64,000 bases of DNA from assembly GCA_003140215.1 (NCBI GenBank), contig PLJL01000001.1:824390-888389 (forward strand). The letters are read 5' to 3'. Both the position numbers and the translations under genes were made by a program. Every line of letters starts with the position of its first letter. Within the stretch, counting starts at the first letter, position 1. The notes under the pieces are model-generated. The model made no database searches. It was given only the letters and a program-made list of their open reading frames with translations, and had not been told where the DNA came from. Below are positions 8,115 to 16,449 of this stretch, piece after piece. Source of the stretch: Vulcanimicrobiota bacterium (GTDB lineage Bacteria > Vulcanimicrobiota > Vulcanimicrobiia > Vulcanimicrobiales > Vulcanimicrobiaceae).

Positions 8115-9437
8115 ATGGACGCTGACGTCCTGGTGATCGGCGGCGGCGCTGCGGGCCTAGCCGCGGCGCGCAGCCTCGCCCGCCGCTCGTTGCGGGTACT
8201 CATGCTGGAAGCGCGCGACCGCACCGGCGGCCGCGTCTGGCCGGCCGCGCCTGCGCGGGCCGGAGTGGCGGCCGAACTCGGCGCCGAGTTCATCCACGGT
8301 CCCGCGCCGGAGACGATGAAACTGCTCCGCGACGCCGGGACCGCGGCGGCCGGCACGGCGGGCGAGTCGTGGAAGTGCGGTGAGGACGGGGAACTGCAAC
8401 GCGACGACGACGACTTCATCACGGGCGCTGCAGCCATCCTCGAGCGGGCGCGCGAGCTCGCCGCCGACGAAAGCGTCGATCGGTTTCTGCGGCGTTTCGC
8501 GAACGACCCGGCAGCGCGAGAAGCGATCGCGACCGCGCGCGCATTCGTCGAGGGCTTCGAGGCCGCGGATCCCGCGATTGCGAGCGCGCAAGGGATCGCG
8601 GACGAGTTGGCGTCGGGCGTTGATTTTGCGAGTGCGCGGCCGCTCGCCGGATACGGGCCGATGCTCGAGCTGCTGCGCAGCGACTGCGCCGCGGCGGGCG
8701 TGCAGACGAGCCTGTCGACCGTCGTGCGACGCATCTCATGGCGCCGCAACAGCGTCGCCGTCGAAACGCGCAGCGGCGACGGGGAGTCGCGAACGATTCG
8801 GGCGCGAGCCGCCATCGTAACCCTTCCGGTGGGGGTGTTGCGGCACAGCGGCGACGAGTCGGAGGTCGTTTTCGACCCGGGCCTGCCCGAGGGCAAGCGC
8901 GACGCGCTGGGGAGCATCGAGATGGGGCACGTGGTCAAGGTGGCGCTCTGGTTTCGAGCGGCGTTTTGGGAGCAGGTGCAAAGCGGGCGCTACCGTGACG
9001 CGGCGTTCTTCCGGTGCATCGGGCAGCCGTTTGCGGCGTATTGGACGCAGTCACCGCTGCGCAGCGGGCTGATCGTGGCCTGGGCCGGCGGCCCGAAGGC
9101 AACCGCGTTGAACGCCGGCTCGCAGGAAGAGCTGATCGGGCACGCGCTCGAAGGCTTCGGGGCGTTGTTCGGCGAGGCCGCGCGCGCGCGCAAAGAGTTC
9201 GAAGGTGGTGTCATGCACGATTGGGGCCACGACCCGTTCGCACGCGGTGCGTACAGCTATGTCGCGGTCGGCGGCGGGGACGCGCGCGCGGTACTGGCGG
9301 CGCCCGTCGACGACACGTTGTTCTTCGCCGGCGAGGCGACGTCGACCGACGGTCAGGGCGGCACGGTGAACGGGGCGCTCGAAACCGGCGAGCGCGCCGC
9401 CCGCGAAGCGGCAGCTGTGCTCGGCGCCACGGTGTGA
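8115..9437 (+). CDS. FAD-dependent amine oxidase (flavin monoamine oxidase family)
   Basis: 440 residues. The N-terminus has the dinucleotide-binding GxGxxG motif (VLVIGGGAAGLAAARSL) followed by the acidic residue and GGRVW of the amine-oxidase family. The FAD-closing motif near the C-terminus is present (FFAGEATSTDGQGGTVNGA). Family members oxidise primary or secondary amines or polyamines to imines with release of hydrogen peroxide. No signal peptide, so probably cytoplasmic. It lies three bases upstream of a small membrane protein, so the two are likely co-transcribed. The substrate is not predictable. Confidence 0.88.
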   Translation: MDADVLVIGGGAAGLAAARSLARRSLRVLMLEARDRTGGRVWPAAPARAGVAAELGAEFIHGPAPETMKLLRDAGTAAAGTAGESWKCGEDGELQRDDDDFITGAAAILERARELAADESVDRFLRRFANDPAAREAIATARAFVEGFEAADPAIASAQGIADELASGVDFASARPLAGYGPMLELLRSDCAAAGVQTSLSTVVRRISWRRNSVAVETRSGDGESRTIRARAAIVTLPVGVLRHSGDESEVVFDPGLPEGKRDALGSIEMGHVVKVALWFRAAFWEQVQSGRYRDAAFFRCIGQPFAAYWTQSPLRSGLIVAWAGGPKATALNAGSQEELIGHALEGFGALFGEAARARKEFEGGVMHDWGHDPFARGAYSYVAVGGGDARAVLAAPVDDTLFFAGEATSTDGQGGTVNGALETGERAAREAAAVLGATV

Positions 9438-9440
9438 TCG

Positions 9441-9989
9441 ATGGCTGAAAGCGCTTCGTCCGTCCTCACGCCTTGGTCGAACTTCTACATCATGACCGGC
9501 TCGGCGGCTGCATCCCTGACCGGGTTGATGTTCGTCGTGATCACGTTGGTCACCGGAGTGGAGCGCTTACGCCGGGCCCCCGACGGAATCTCGGCCTTCA
9601 GCACGCCGACGGTCGTGCACTTCGGCACCGTACTGCTCGTCTCGGCGATTCTCAGCGCTCCTTGGCGCTCGCTGGCCTACCCCGCCACGGTGCTCGGGAT
9701 CGCCGGCCTGTGCGGGATAGCATACCTGTCGCGTGTGACGTTCCTTGCGGGGCGGCTCAGGGCGTACAAGCCGGATCTCGAGGACTGGGCTTGGTATATG
9801 TTCCTGCCGTTCGTCGCGTACGGCACGGTCCTCGCGAGCGCGATCGTGCTGTTCGCCTTCCCGGTGCAAGCGCTATTCGTGCTCGCAGCGGGCGTCGCGC
9901 TGCTGACCTTCATCGGCATTCGCAATGCCTGGGACATCGTGACGTTCATTGCGATCGGCGACCACGACGAACCGCCGAAGCCGCCCTAG
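9441..9989 (+). CDS. Small integral membrane protein, unknown function
   Basis: 182 residues with about five hydrophobic segments: SAAASLTGLMFVVITLVTG, TVLLVSAILSAPW, ATVLGIAGLCGIAYLS, FVAYGTVLASAIVLFAF and QALFVLAAGVALLTFIGI. The ATG at 9441 is three bases after the amine-oxidase stop. No catalytic motif is visible. The stop overlaps that of the convergent TP-rich protein by four bases. Function unknown. Confidence 0.7.
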   Translation: MAESASSVLTPWSNFYIMTGSAAASLTGLMFVVITLVTGVERLRRAPDGISAFSTPTVVHFGTVLLVSAILSAPWRSLAYPATVLGIAGLCGIAYLSRVTFLAGRLRAYKPDLEDWAWYMFLPFVAYGTVLASAIVLFAFPVQALFVLAAGVALLTFIGIRNAWDIVTFIAIGDHDEPPKPP

Positions 9990-10966
9990 GACTTCACCTT
10001 AGGCGTCGGCGAGGGTGACGCCGCGGTCGCGGCCGGTTGCGGCGATGCGGCTGGAATCGCCGGCGCCGGCGCCGGCGAAGATGTCGGCGTAGTCGACGGA
10101 CTGGGCGCCGGCGGCGGAACGCATGCGGGCGTTTCGATCTGCACCTTGAGGCCCTTCGCGATCACTCGTGGCGTCGGCACGGGGGTCGGTTCCGGAGACG
10201 GCGTGGCCGTCGGTTCCGGAGTCGGCGTCGCAGTCGGTCGCGGCGTGGGCGTTGTTCTCGCCCGCGCCGGCCCCTTTCGCGGCGCCGCCGTTGCTACGAC
10301 GGCCGGGGTCGGCGTCTCGGGACGCGTCGCTTGCGGCGTCGGCGTCGGCACCGGCGTCGGACAGGGAACGGCGTCGGAATAGTAATGCTCGGTAAAGCCT
10401 ATCGCGATGTCCTTCTTGATCAATTTACCGAAGTAGGTCGTCGGGAACTGCGTCGTAATCCGATTGATGTAGGTCCACGCTCTTTCCTGATTCGGCTTCA
10501 ACCAGATCTTGCGATGGATATCGATCGCCAGAAAGTAGGTGCGTGCTAGCTGCGGGTCGTGCGGAAAATGGTTGGTCCAATCACGCAGCGCGTCGTCCGC
10601 AAACTCGACCTTGTTGACGATCGCCGGGTCCACGGTATGATCCCCCGCAGTTATCGCCGCATCTCGAAACGTGTTGTTGATCCCGAGAAAGCTCAGCTTC
10701 ATTCGCCCGAAATATTGATCCGCAGGCGCAGAGGCATGGTATTCTTCCTGCTGCTGGCGTTGGAATTTTGACGGCGGCGCTGGCGATCGTGCCGGCGGAC
10801 TCGCGGACGATCGTGCCGGCGGACTCGCGGACGATCGTGCCGGCGACGGCGCGGGTGTAGGCTGACTACTCGGCGCAGCAGCAAGGAGGCTGATGACGCT
10901 GATCATCACAACGGCGACGGCAAGAACGTTCACGGGAACCCTTTTACCACCATAGCGCACATCCAT
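9986..10966 (-). CDS. Exported protein with Ser/Pro/Ala-rich linker and Pro/Thr-rich tail
   Basis: About 326 residues from the ATG at 10966, chosen because it gives a signal peptide or membrane anchor (VLAVAVVMISVISLLAAA); the open frame reaches 11149. After the anchor comes a Ser/Pro/Ala/Arg linker with an 8-residue repeat. A globular part of about 130 residues (about 65-190; FADDALRDWTNHFPHDPQL, AWTYINRITTQFP) has the helical spacing of TPR-like proteins. The last 110 residues are TPTP/PTPEPTATP-type low complexity ending in a second proline-rich stretch. It may be a cell-envelope protein with a wall- or envelope-spanning tail. Confidence 0.75.
   Translation of the reverse strand: MDVRYGGKRVPVNVLAVAVVMISVISLLAAAPSSQPTPAPSPARSSASPPARSSASPPARSPAPPSKFQRQQQEEYHASAPADQYFGRMKLSFLGINNTFRDAAITAGDHTVDPAIVNKVEFADDALRDWTNHFPHDPQLARTYFLAIDIHRKIWLKPNQERAWTYINRITTQFPTTYFGKLIKKDIAIGFTEHYYSDAVPCPTPVPTPTPQATRPETPTPAVVATAAPRKGPARARTTPTPRPTATPTPEPTATPSPEPTPVPTPRVIAKGLKVQIETPACVPPPAPSPSTTPTSSPAPAPAIPAASPQPAATAASPSPTPKVKS
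10785..10850. repeat. 24-bp tandem repeat (about 2.7 copies) inside CDS
   Basis: The unit gatcgtgccggcggactcgc plus gac is repeated at 10785, 10809 and 10833, the last copy partial. It encodes eight-residue steps (SPPARSSA) of the linker in the exported protein. Copies are nearly identical at the DNA level, so copy number may vary between strains. Confidence 0.85.
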
Positions 10967-11170
10967 GCGAACGACGATGCTCGTTCGATTGCATGCAGGC
11001 ATGGGCAGCGTTACAAGGTAGCGGCAGGCGTGCGCCGCTCCCCTATGCCGAGACGTGCGGCCAACGATGCGCGCCAGGTGGCAGCGACTACATAGGGCGA
11101 AGACGCGGGGCCCCGCGCGACATTGTCGTCGATCCGCGGGTCGCTCCAACCTGGGTTTTCCAAGCGATAT

Positions 11171-11490
11171 ATGCTCCCTAGCCTAGTCGCCGCCGCGCTG
11201 TCCAGCGCCGCGGTGAACTCCGACGTTGAAGTCGGTTGCGCAGCGACACCGTCACCAAGCGGCGCTCTCCACTTTGGGGCACACTTGGGGGCGGCGGGAC
11301 CCGCCATTACCATCGACCCGAACGGCGGCCAGTTCGTGGTCGCTGAGGAGGACGGCTCGCATGCCACGATGGGGTGCGAAGCTGCTCGGCGACCCTCGCG
11401 CCGGCGAGGTCGTCACCGTCGATTCGCTTGTCATCGCGCGGCGCACGACGTTCGGCGCATCGAGCGCCGCCGGCTCGAACGTCAGAGGCC
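11171..11490 (+). pseudogene. Possible frameshifted remnant of a secreted protein
   Basis: The 515-base gap between the TP-rich protein and the NTF2-like gene holds two consecutive plausible plus-strand segments in different frames. From the ATG at 11171 the first frame reads MLPSLVAAALSSAAVNSDVE then a GC3-rich coding-like stretch to about 11355 (GGQFVVAEEDGSHA). The second frame takes over at about 11358 (MPRWGAKLLGDPRAGEVVTV, then DSLVIARRTTFGASSAAGSN). Joining them needs one frameshift. No family recognised, so a broken gene is only one reading of this stretch; the rest of the gap (10967-11170) shows nothing. Confidence 0.25.
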
Positions 11491-11949
11491 GAGCTCGGAC
11501 AAGCCGGGATGGTCGTCCGGTCGCCGCACACCTGCCCACCGAAACCGCCGCTCGGCCTCGGCGATCGGGGCGTCGTTGATGCTCGCCTCGCGGCGACGCA
11601 TGAGGCCGCTCGCGTCGAACTCCCACTGCTCGTTTCCGTGGCTGCGAAACCAATTGCCGTCCGCGTCATGCGACTCGTACGCGAAACGCACTGCAATGCG
11701 ATCTCCGTGGAACGCCCAGACTTCCTTGACGAGCCGGTACTCGAGCTCGGCTGTCCATTTTCGGTGCAAGAACGCCACGATCGCTTCGCGTCCGGAGAAG
11801 AACTCCGAGCGATTTCGCCAGCGGCTGTCCGCGGTGTAGGCACCGGCGACCCGCTCGGGGTCGCGGCTGTTCCAAGCATCCTCGGCAAGGCGCGCCTTGA
11901 GGGCCGCAGTTTCAGCGGTAAACGGTGGGAGCGGCGGACGTTCAGACAT
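11482..11949 (-). CDS. NTF2-like protein, DUF1348 family
   Basis: 155 residues, the family's normal size. The sequence follows the DUF1348 pattern of a cystatin/NTF2-like cone: a helix beginning [20 protein letters not shown], then [28 protein letters not shown], and the closing [18 protein letters not shown]. Members are small soluble proteins with a deep pocket, and function is not established for this subfamily. The gene stands alone. Confidence 0.88.
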   Translation of the reverse strand: MSERPPLPPFTAETAALKARLAEDAWNSRDPERVAGAYTADSRWRNRSEFFSGREAIVAFLHRKWTAELEYRLVKEVWAFHGDRIAVRFAYESHDADGNWFRSHGNEQWEFDASGLMRRREASINDAPIAEAERRFRWAGVRRPDDHPGLSELGL

Positions 11950-12042
11950 CAGGCCCGAGGCTTCGCCACGGGGTCGGCGTCAGCCATCTAGCGGCGGACA
12001 AGGGCCCGCACCGGCGGCACCAGAACCGCCTCCGATTCAACC

Positions 12043-12597
12043 GTGCGTGCCGACGAGATCCCGGTCTTGACGACCGAGCGCCTGCGGCTTCGCGCCCATC
12101 GGCTCGAAGACTTCACCGCGTTCGCGGCGATGTGGGCCGATCCGCGCGTGACGGAGTTCATCAGCGGTCGGCCCTCGACCGAGGAGCTCTCGTGGGCGCG
12201 GCTGTTGCGCTACGCCGGGCACTGGGCGCTGCTCGGATTCGGGTACTGGGCGATCGAGGAGCGCGCGAGCGGCCTATTTGCCGGCGAGCTCGGCTTCGCC
12301 GACTACCGTCGCGCGATCGAGCCGCCGCTCGACGGCGTGCCGGAATTGGGCTGGATCCTCGCGCCGGCATTTTTCGGCAAAGGCTACGCCACCGAAGCCG
12401 CGCGCGCGGTGAGTGCGTGGGGCGACGCGCATTTCGGCGGGCGCACCGTTTGCTTGATCGATCCGCGCAACGTTGCGTCGATCCGCGTCGCCGAAAAGTG
12501 CGGCTTTCACGAATCGGCGCGGCCGCTCTATCTCGGCGAGCCGACGATCCTGTTCGAGCGCGTCAATTCCCGTCGAGCACCTCCTTCACAGCCGTGA
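12043..12597 (+). CDS. GNAT N-acetyltransferase, RimJ/RimL-like
   Basis: 184 residues with a GTG start at 12043. Begins with the TERLRLR motif usual for RimJ/RimL-type GNATs; the acetyl-CoA loop is GWILAPAFFGKGYATEAARA (R/Q-x-x-G-x-G/A variant). The C-terminal NVASIRVAEKCGF strand-helix is typical. These enzymes acetylate N-termini of ribosomal proteins or small amines; the exact acceptor is unknown. It converges with the creatininase-fold gene, overlapping its stop by 12 bases. Confidence 0.88.
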   Translation: MRADEIPVLTTERLRLRAHRLEDFTAFAAMWADPRVTEFISGRPSTEELSWARLLRYAGHWALLGFGYWAIEERASGLFAGELGFADYRRAIEPPLDGVPELGWILAPAFFGKGYATEAARAVSAWGDAHFGGRTVCLIDPRNVASIRVAEKCGFHESARPLYLGEPTILFERVNSRRAPPSQP

Positions 12598-13761
12598 AGC
12601 GCGGGGCGCGGTCGCGCGCCGGATCGCTTGCACCGCTGCCGTGACCTGCGCGTCCGCCAACGCGCGGCCGCGCTCGGCGCTCGCCGCTCGCGGATCGGTT
12701 CCGTAGACGCCGTCCGCCGCGACCGGTTGCGGCGCCGAGCGCAGCGCTTGCAACCGCACCATCGACGGATCGACCGCGAGCATCAGCGAGGTGTCGTCGA
12801 GGTCGGCGTGGCCGCCGCCGGTGCGGTAGTAGCCGGCGATGAAATGTGCGCGCGCGGGCGTCGATGCCCAGCGCCGGTTGAGTCGCTCCGCTACGGCCGC
12901 GAGGTTGGCCTGATAGCCGCCGTGGTCCCCGAGCAGTACGACGTCCTTGAATCCATGGACGCGAAAGCTGTCGGCCGCCGCTTCGAGCGTTGCCTCGAAC
13001 ACGCCGGGCGGCACGCTGATCGTGCCCGGGAAGCGCATGTGCGCCGCCGCCGGATGGAGCGCTCCTTCGGGAACGTACGCGATCACCGGCGCGACCAGCG
13101 CGTTGCGCAGCGCCCGCGCGATCCGCTCCGAAAGGACTTCGACGCGCCGGTTGTGCTTGCCCAGCGCAACGTACGGTCCGCTCTGCTCGGTGCCGCCGGC
13201 CGGAAGGATGATCGTCGTCTTCCCGGCGTGTACCGCGTCGCGAACTTCGGTCCAGGTGAGGCGCTCCACGAAGACGGTATCGGGGACGGCGGTGTTCTGC
13301 GGCGCCGCTACCTTGGTGAGCTTTCCGGCGCGTAGCGCGTAGGTCGTCTGCGCCCTTTTCGTGCAGTCGGTGTCGTCGCATTGGTCCACGTACAAACGCT
13401 GGTTTGCGAAGCGCACGTGGATCGAGCTGGGCCCGCTTCCCCAGTCGGCACCCCAGTTGGCAACGGCGACCTGCGCAAGGAACACCGCGCCGGCATTGCG
13501 CTCGGCGAACACGTAGGCCGCCGCTGTTCCGCCGACCGGATAGTCGCAGGCCAGCACGACCACCGCCTGACGCGTCCCCGCTTGGAGGCTGCCCTCCTTG
13601 ACGGAGTCGACGTGCAGGTCGAACCCGGCCGCCATCTTGGGGTCGAAATAGGAAAAGCTGCCCCGGCGCATCACGGCCGCGACGGGTACGTTCGCCCAGC
13701 ACGGATTGGTGGCGTAGGTGAAGTTCATGAAGTCGACAGCACCGAGCAACGCGACGATCAT
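12586..13761 (-). CDS. Creatininase-fold protein with N-terminal extension and altered metal ligands
   Basis: 391 residues, about 130 longer than creatininase. Residues about 1-150 form an extra domain of no recognised family. The C-terminal 230 residues have the creatininase fold: LPAGGTEQSGPYVALGKHN, HMRFPGTISV, LLGDHGGYQ and GHADLDDTSL. In classical creatininase the first motif is ExH...D; here it reads E-Q-S and K-H-N, so one His and one Asp ligand are replaced, as in a known EQ(x)GPxxALGKHN subgroup. Probably an amidohydrolase with a changed metal site. It follows the winged-helix/TPR regulator by 15 bases on the same strand. Confidence 0.78.
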   Translation of the reverse strand: MIVALLGAVDFMNFTYATNPCWANVPVAAVMRRGSFSYFDPKMAAGFDLHVDSVKEGSLQAGTRQAVVVLACDYPVGGTAAAYVFAERNAGAVFLAQVAVANWGADWGSGPSSIHVRFANQRLYVDQCDDTDCTKRAQTTYALRAGKLTKVAAPQNTAVPDTVFVERLTWTEVRDAVHAGKTTIILPAGGTEQSGPYVALGKHNRRVEVLSERIARALRNALVAPVIAYVPEGALHPAAAHMRFPGTISVPPGVFEATLEAAADSFRVHGFKDVVLLGDHGGYQANLAAVAERLNRRWASTPARAHFIAGYYRTGGGHADLDDTSLMLAVDPSMVRLQALRSAPQPVAADGVYGTDPRAASAERGRALADAQVTAAVQAIRRATAPRASRL

Positions 13762-13776
13762 GCTGCCGAACCGCGC

Positions 13777-15108
13777 TTACGCGTACATCCCCGTATGATG
13801 GCCGCGCCGTTCCGATCGCCACCCTACGCCGCTGCCCGGATCGGCGACGACCGCCGCGGCTGCGGCGAGATCCTCCGGATCGATCTCGCTTGCGTGCGCG
13901 CGAGCATACGCGAGCTCGGCGCGCGCTTGCGCGCCGCGATGGTCGAGCGCGTAGGCCCGCGCCAGGAGCACGGCGGCTTGCGGGCGGTAGTAGCGGTTCA
14001 CCGCGCCGAACTGCCTGAAGGCTTCGATCGCGCGCCCGATGTCGCCCCGCGCTGCGTACGCTTCACCGATCGTCGCCAGCACGTCCGTGCGCTGGGGCGA
14101 GAGTTCGAGCGCCTCGCGCGAGTACGCGATGGCGTCGCCGAAGCGCCGGTCTTGATACGCGGCCTTCCCGAGCCACGCGACGGCCGCTACCGACAGGGGG
14201 TCGAGGTCGGCAGCGAGCTTCAGCCGGGCGACGCCTTCGGACATCCGGCCGCGAGCGATCAGCGCGATGCCGTACCATTCCTGAGCCGGGCTGTAGGTCG
14301 GGTCGAGCACGATTGCGCGTTGCAGCTCGGCCAGCGCGGCCGTCGCGTCGTTGCGGTAGAGCGCGACGAAGCCGAACGCGGCATGTGCCTCGGCGGAGTT
14401 CGGGTCCAGCGCGACCGCCTTGCGAGCGTACTCACGCGCGCGCGCAAAATACACCGCGGGCCGATGCGTTCCGTAGCAGTAATCGCCCATCGACAGGTTC
14501 GCGTCGGCGAGCGCCGCATAGCCGCGCGCGCTGCCCGGATCGCTGTCGACGACCTGCGCGAAGTAGCCCAAGCTCTTGCGCACGCCCTCGCGCGTGCGCA
14601 GGTTCCAGTAGTAGCGCCCGATTTGATACAGGCGCGCCCCGTTGTCGGAGAGCGCTCCCGGCGCCGCCCGGTGCTCTCCGGAGCCGTAACCCGGCGCGAG
14701 CGCCAGCGATGCCGCGACGAATGCGACGCCCGCGAGCGCGGCGGCCAGCCGGCGACCGAACGCGCGCTGCGCCGGCGGGCGCGGCGGCGCGAGCGCCGCG
14801 GCCAGCCGCACCGGCAAGGTCAAACGGTAGCCGCGGCGCGGTACGGTCTCGATCGGATCGGGGCTTCCGTGCTCGCGGAAGGTTTTGCGCAGCACGTGGA
14901 TGTTCTGCGTGAGATTCGCTTCTTCGACGAAGCCTTCGGGCCAAATGCGATCCATGAGGCCCGTTTTGGCGAGCACGTCGCCCGGATGCTCGGCGAGCGC
15001 CAACAGCGTTTCCACGACCTTGCGCCCTAGCGCCACGGGCTGTGCGCCGCGCATCAGCAGCAACTGATCCGCGTTCAGCCGGAAGGGGCCAACCTCGTAG
15101 ACACGCAT
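13777..15108 (-). CDS. CadC-like winged-helix transcriptional regulator with TPR repeats
   Basis: About 443 residues from the ATG at 15108, which has GGGGAG six bases upstream; an in-frame ATG at 15174 is possible. Residues 1-100 are an OmpR/PhoB-type winged helix (FRLNADQLLLMRGAQPVALG, NIHVLRKTFREHG, VPRRGYRL). A single membrane span follows (LAAALAGVAFVAASLALAPG), then about seven TPR-like helix pairs with AxxY-x-N/A-x-AxxxLxxAIxLDPxxxxA spacing. The layout resembles CadC/ToxR-type one-component membrane regulators in which the TPR part would be extracytoplasmic. The downstream creatininase-fold gene is likely co-transcribed. Confidence 0.87.
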   Translation of the reverse strand: MRVYEVGPFRLNADQLLLMRGAQPVALGRKVVETLLALAEHPGDVLAKTGLMDRIWPEGFVEEANLTQNIHVLRKTFREHGSPDPIETVPRRGYRLTLPVRLAAALAPPRPPAQRAFGRRLAAALAGVAFVAASLALAPGYGSGEHRAAPGALSDNGARLYQIGRYYWNLRTREGVRKSLGYFAQVVDSDPGSARGYAALADANLSMGDYCYGTHRPAVYFARAREYARKAVALDPNSAEAHAAFGFVALYRNDATAALAELQRAIVLDPTYSPAQEWYGIALIARGRMSEGVARLKLAADLDPLSVAAVAWLGKAAYQDRRFGDAIAYSREALELSPQRTDVLATIGEAYAARGDIGRAIEAFRQFGAVNRYYRPQAAVLLARAYALDHRGAQARAELAYARAHASEIDPEDLAAAAAVVADPGSGVGWRSERRGHHTGMYA

Positions 15109-15121
15109 CGCGCTCTCCCCG

Positions 15122-15137
15122 TCAAAGAGATCTTTGA
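15122..15137. promoter_or_regulatory. AT-rich 16-bp inverted repeat upstream of the CadC-like regulator
   Basis: tcaaaga-ga-tctttga is a perfect 7+7 inverted repeat 13 bases upstream of the chosen start of the regulator. It is unusually AT-rich for this DNA. It could be an operator used for autoregulation. If translation instead starts at 15174 the same bases encode IKDLFD and the symmetry would be coincidence. Confidence 0.35.
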
Positions 15138-15274
15138 TGGTTTTCTGAGGACGGTCTTCGGGGTCCGGGGTCATGCTTGACCACGATGACGACGCACCTC
15201 GACCCTGCTGGATATCCGCCGGCCGCCCGCGGGTTTCGCCGCACCGGCCAAGGGTCCCCATCCCGGGAGGCATC

Positions 15275-15784
15275 ATGAGACGATCCTTGGTTTTGCTCGT
15301 GGCGGCCGTGCTGCTGCTCCCCGCGCCTTCCCAGGCGTATGCCGACGCGGCGGATCGGAGCGCGATGCGATCCGTGCAGTATCTCGTCGGCACGTGGAAC
15401 TGCGCGCACACGGTCGGCGACTTCTCGGGGACGTACACGACGAGCTTTGCGAACGCGTTCGACAACACGTGGCTCAAGCAACGCTACGACTTCCCCGCGA
15501 CGAAGACCGAGCCGGGCTGGTACGGCGAATTCTTCTTCGGCTACGATGGGCGCGTCCCGCGCTGGGTGCGCTTCGGCGCGATGAGCACGGGCCAGTATTT
15601 CGCCATGGTCAGCAACGGCGCCGGCGTCGCCAGCATCATCTGGGACTACCGCCTGCCGAGCGTGGTGAGCGGCAACGCGACGTGGACGAAGAAATCCGAT
15701 ACGGAGTTTACGATCGACGGCCCCAGCTATCCCGAGAACGGGCGGACCGTCACCGAACACCACATCTGCAAGAAGTCTTCCTAG
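15275..15784 (+). CDS. Secreted small protein (DUF1579-like)
   Basis: 169 residues from the ATG at 15275, preceded by GGGAGG at 15265-15270. Signal peptide MRRSLVLLVAAVLLLPAPS cleaves near AYADA. The mature part starts with the pattern LVGTWNCAHTVGDFSGTYTT, then FFGYDGRVPRWVRFG and a WTKKSDTEFTIDG strand, reminiscent of lipocalin-like DUF1579 or heme-binding-like barrels. Two cysteines remain, one near the C-terminus (HICKKSS). Transcribed divergently from the winged-helix/TPR regulator, which could control it. Ligand unknown. Confidence 0.78.
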   Translation: MRRSLVLLVAAVLLLPAPSQAYADAADRSAMRSVQYLVGTWNCAHTVGDFSGTYTTSFANAFDNTWLKQRYDFPATKTEPGWYGEFFFGYDGRVPRWVRFGAMSTGQYFAMVSNGAGVASIIWDYRLPSVVSGNATWTKKSDTEFTIDGPSYPENGRTVTEHHICKKSS

Positions 15785-15793
15785 GCTTCCTAG

Positions 15794-16168
15794 CTAGCGA
15801 ACGGTATGCCCGGCCATCTCGAGCGCGGCCGTCGCTTGCGCGAGATCGTCCTGGCGGACCAGGATGTGGTCCGTGTCGTAGGTTGAGATGCCGAAGATCG
15901 AGATGCCCGCATCGGCGAGCGGCTGCGCGAGCTGCGCGATGATGCCGGTCTGCGCGAAGTCCAGCGTTCCGGCGACCACCAAACACCGAAACGCGCGCTG
16001 CACCTCGGTGTGCTCGGCCGGCACCGCGTCCTCGCGGCAGACGATCGAGAGCTCGGTCCGCGAACGAACGACGGCCACGAACTCGTGCCCGGCGACCCAG
16101 GGCGGTACGGCGGCATCCGCGCCAAGCCGCGCGATGGCGTAGGTTTCGGAGAGCGTGCGCAGTTCCAC
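15794..16168 (-). CDS. ACT-domain (CASTOR-like) small-molecule-binding protein
   Basis: 124 residues with a GTG start. Two ACT-like halves are visible: VVRSRTELSIVCREDAVP in the first and the typical LDFAQTGIIAQLAQPLADAG followed by IFGISTYDTDHILVRQDDL in the second. This is the tandem-ACT architecture of the small aspartokinase-regulatory-like or CASTOR-type proteins, which sense amino acids. The partner it controls is not evident, since neighbours are unrelated. Confidence 0.85.
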   Translation of the reverse strand: MELRTLSETYAIARLGADAAVPPWVAGHEFVAVVRSRTELSIVCREDAVPAEHTEVQRAFRCLVVAGTLDFAQTGIIAQLAQPLADAGISIFGISTYDTDHILVRQDDLAQATAALEMAGHTVR

Positions 16169-16242
16169 GCAACCCGCTTCAGCTTCGCGTGGAGCGCTCC
16201 TCGCGACAGGCCCCCCGGGGCCGCCGAGCCAAGCCTCTTGGC

Positions 16243-16449
16243 ATGGACGAAGACAGGTTCAACATATCGGTCCGCAAGTTTCTCAAGGAAGTCGGCGTGA
16301 CGTCGCAGCGCGAGATCGAGAAGGCCGCCCGCGAGGCCCTGGGCAGCGGCCGGCTCGACGGAACCGCGACGCTCGACGCGACGATGACCCTGCGGATCGG
16401 CGCGCTCGGCGTTACGCACGTCGTCGACGGCCACATCGACGTCGGCTAG
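16243..16449 (+). CDS. DUF6494 family small protein
   Basis: 68 residues from the ATG at 16243; the open frame reaches 16189, but the family starts at MDEDRFNISVRKFLKEVGVT as here. The pattern KFLKEVGVTSQREIEKAA followed by a short beta hairpin ending HVVDGHIDV is that of DUF6494. Function is unknown. The stop overlaps that of the convergent cysteine-rich protein by four bases. Confidence 0.8.
   Translation: MDEDRFNISVRKFLKEVGVTSQREIEKAAREALGSGRLDGTATLDATMTLRIGALGVTHVVDGHIDVG

Noticed and set aside
15109-15477. Upstream extension of the CadC-like regulator frame
   Set aside because: Antisense to the signal-peptide protein at 15275 beyond 15174; best SD is at 15108.
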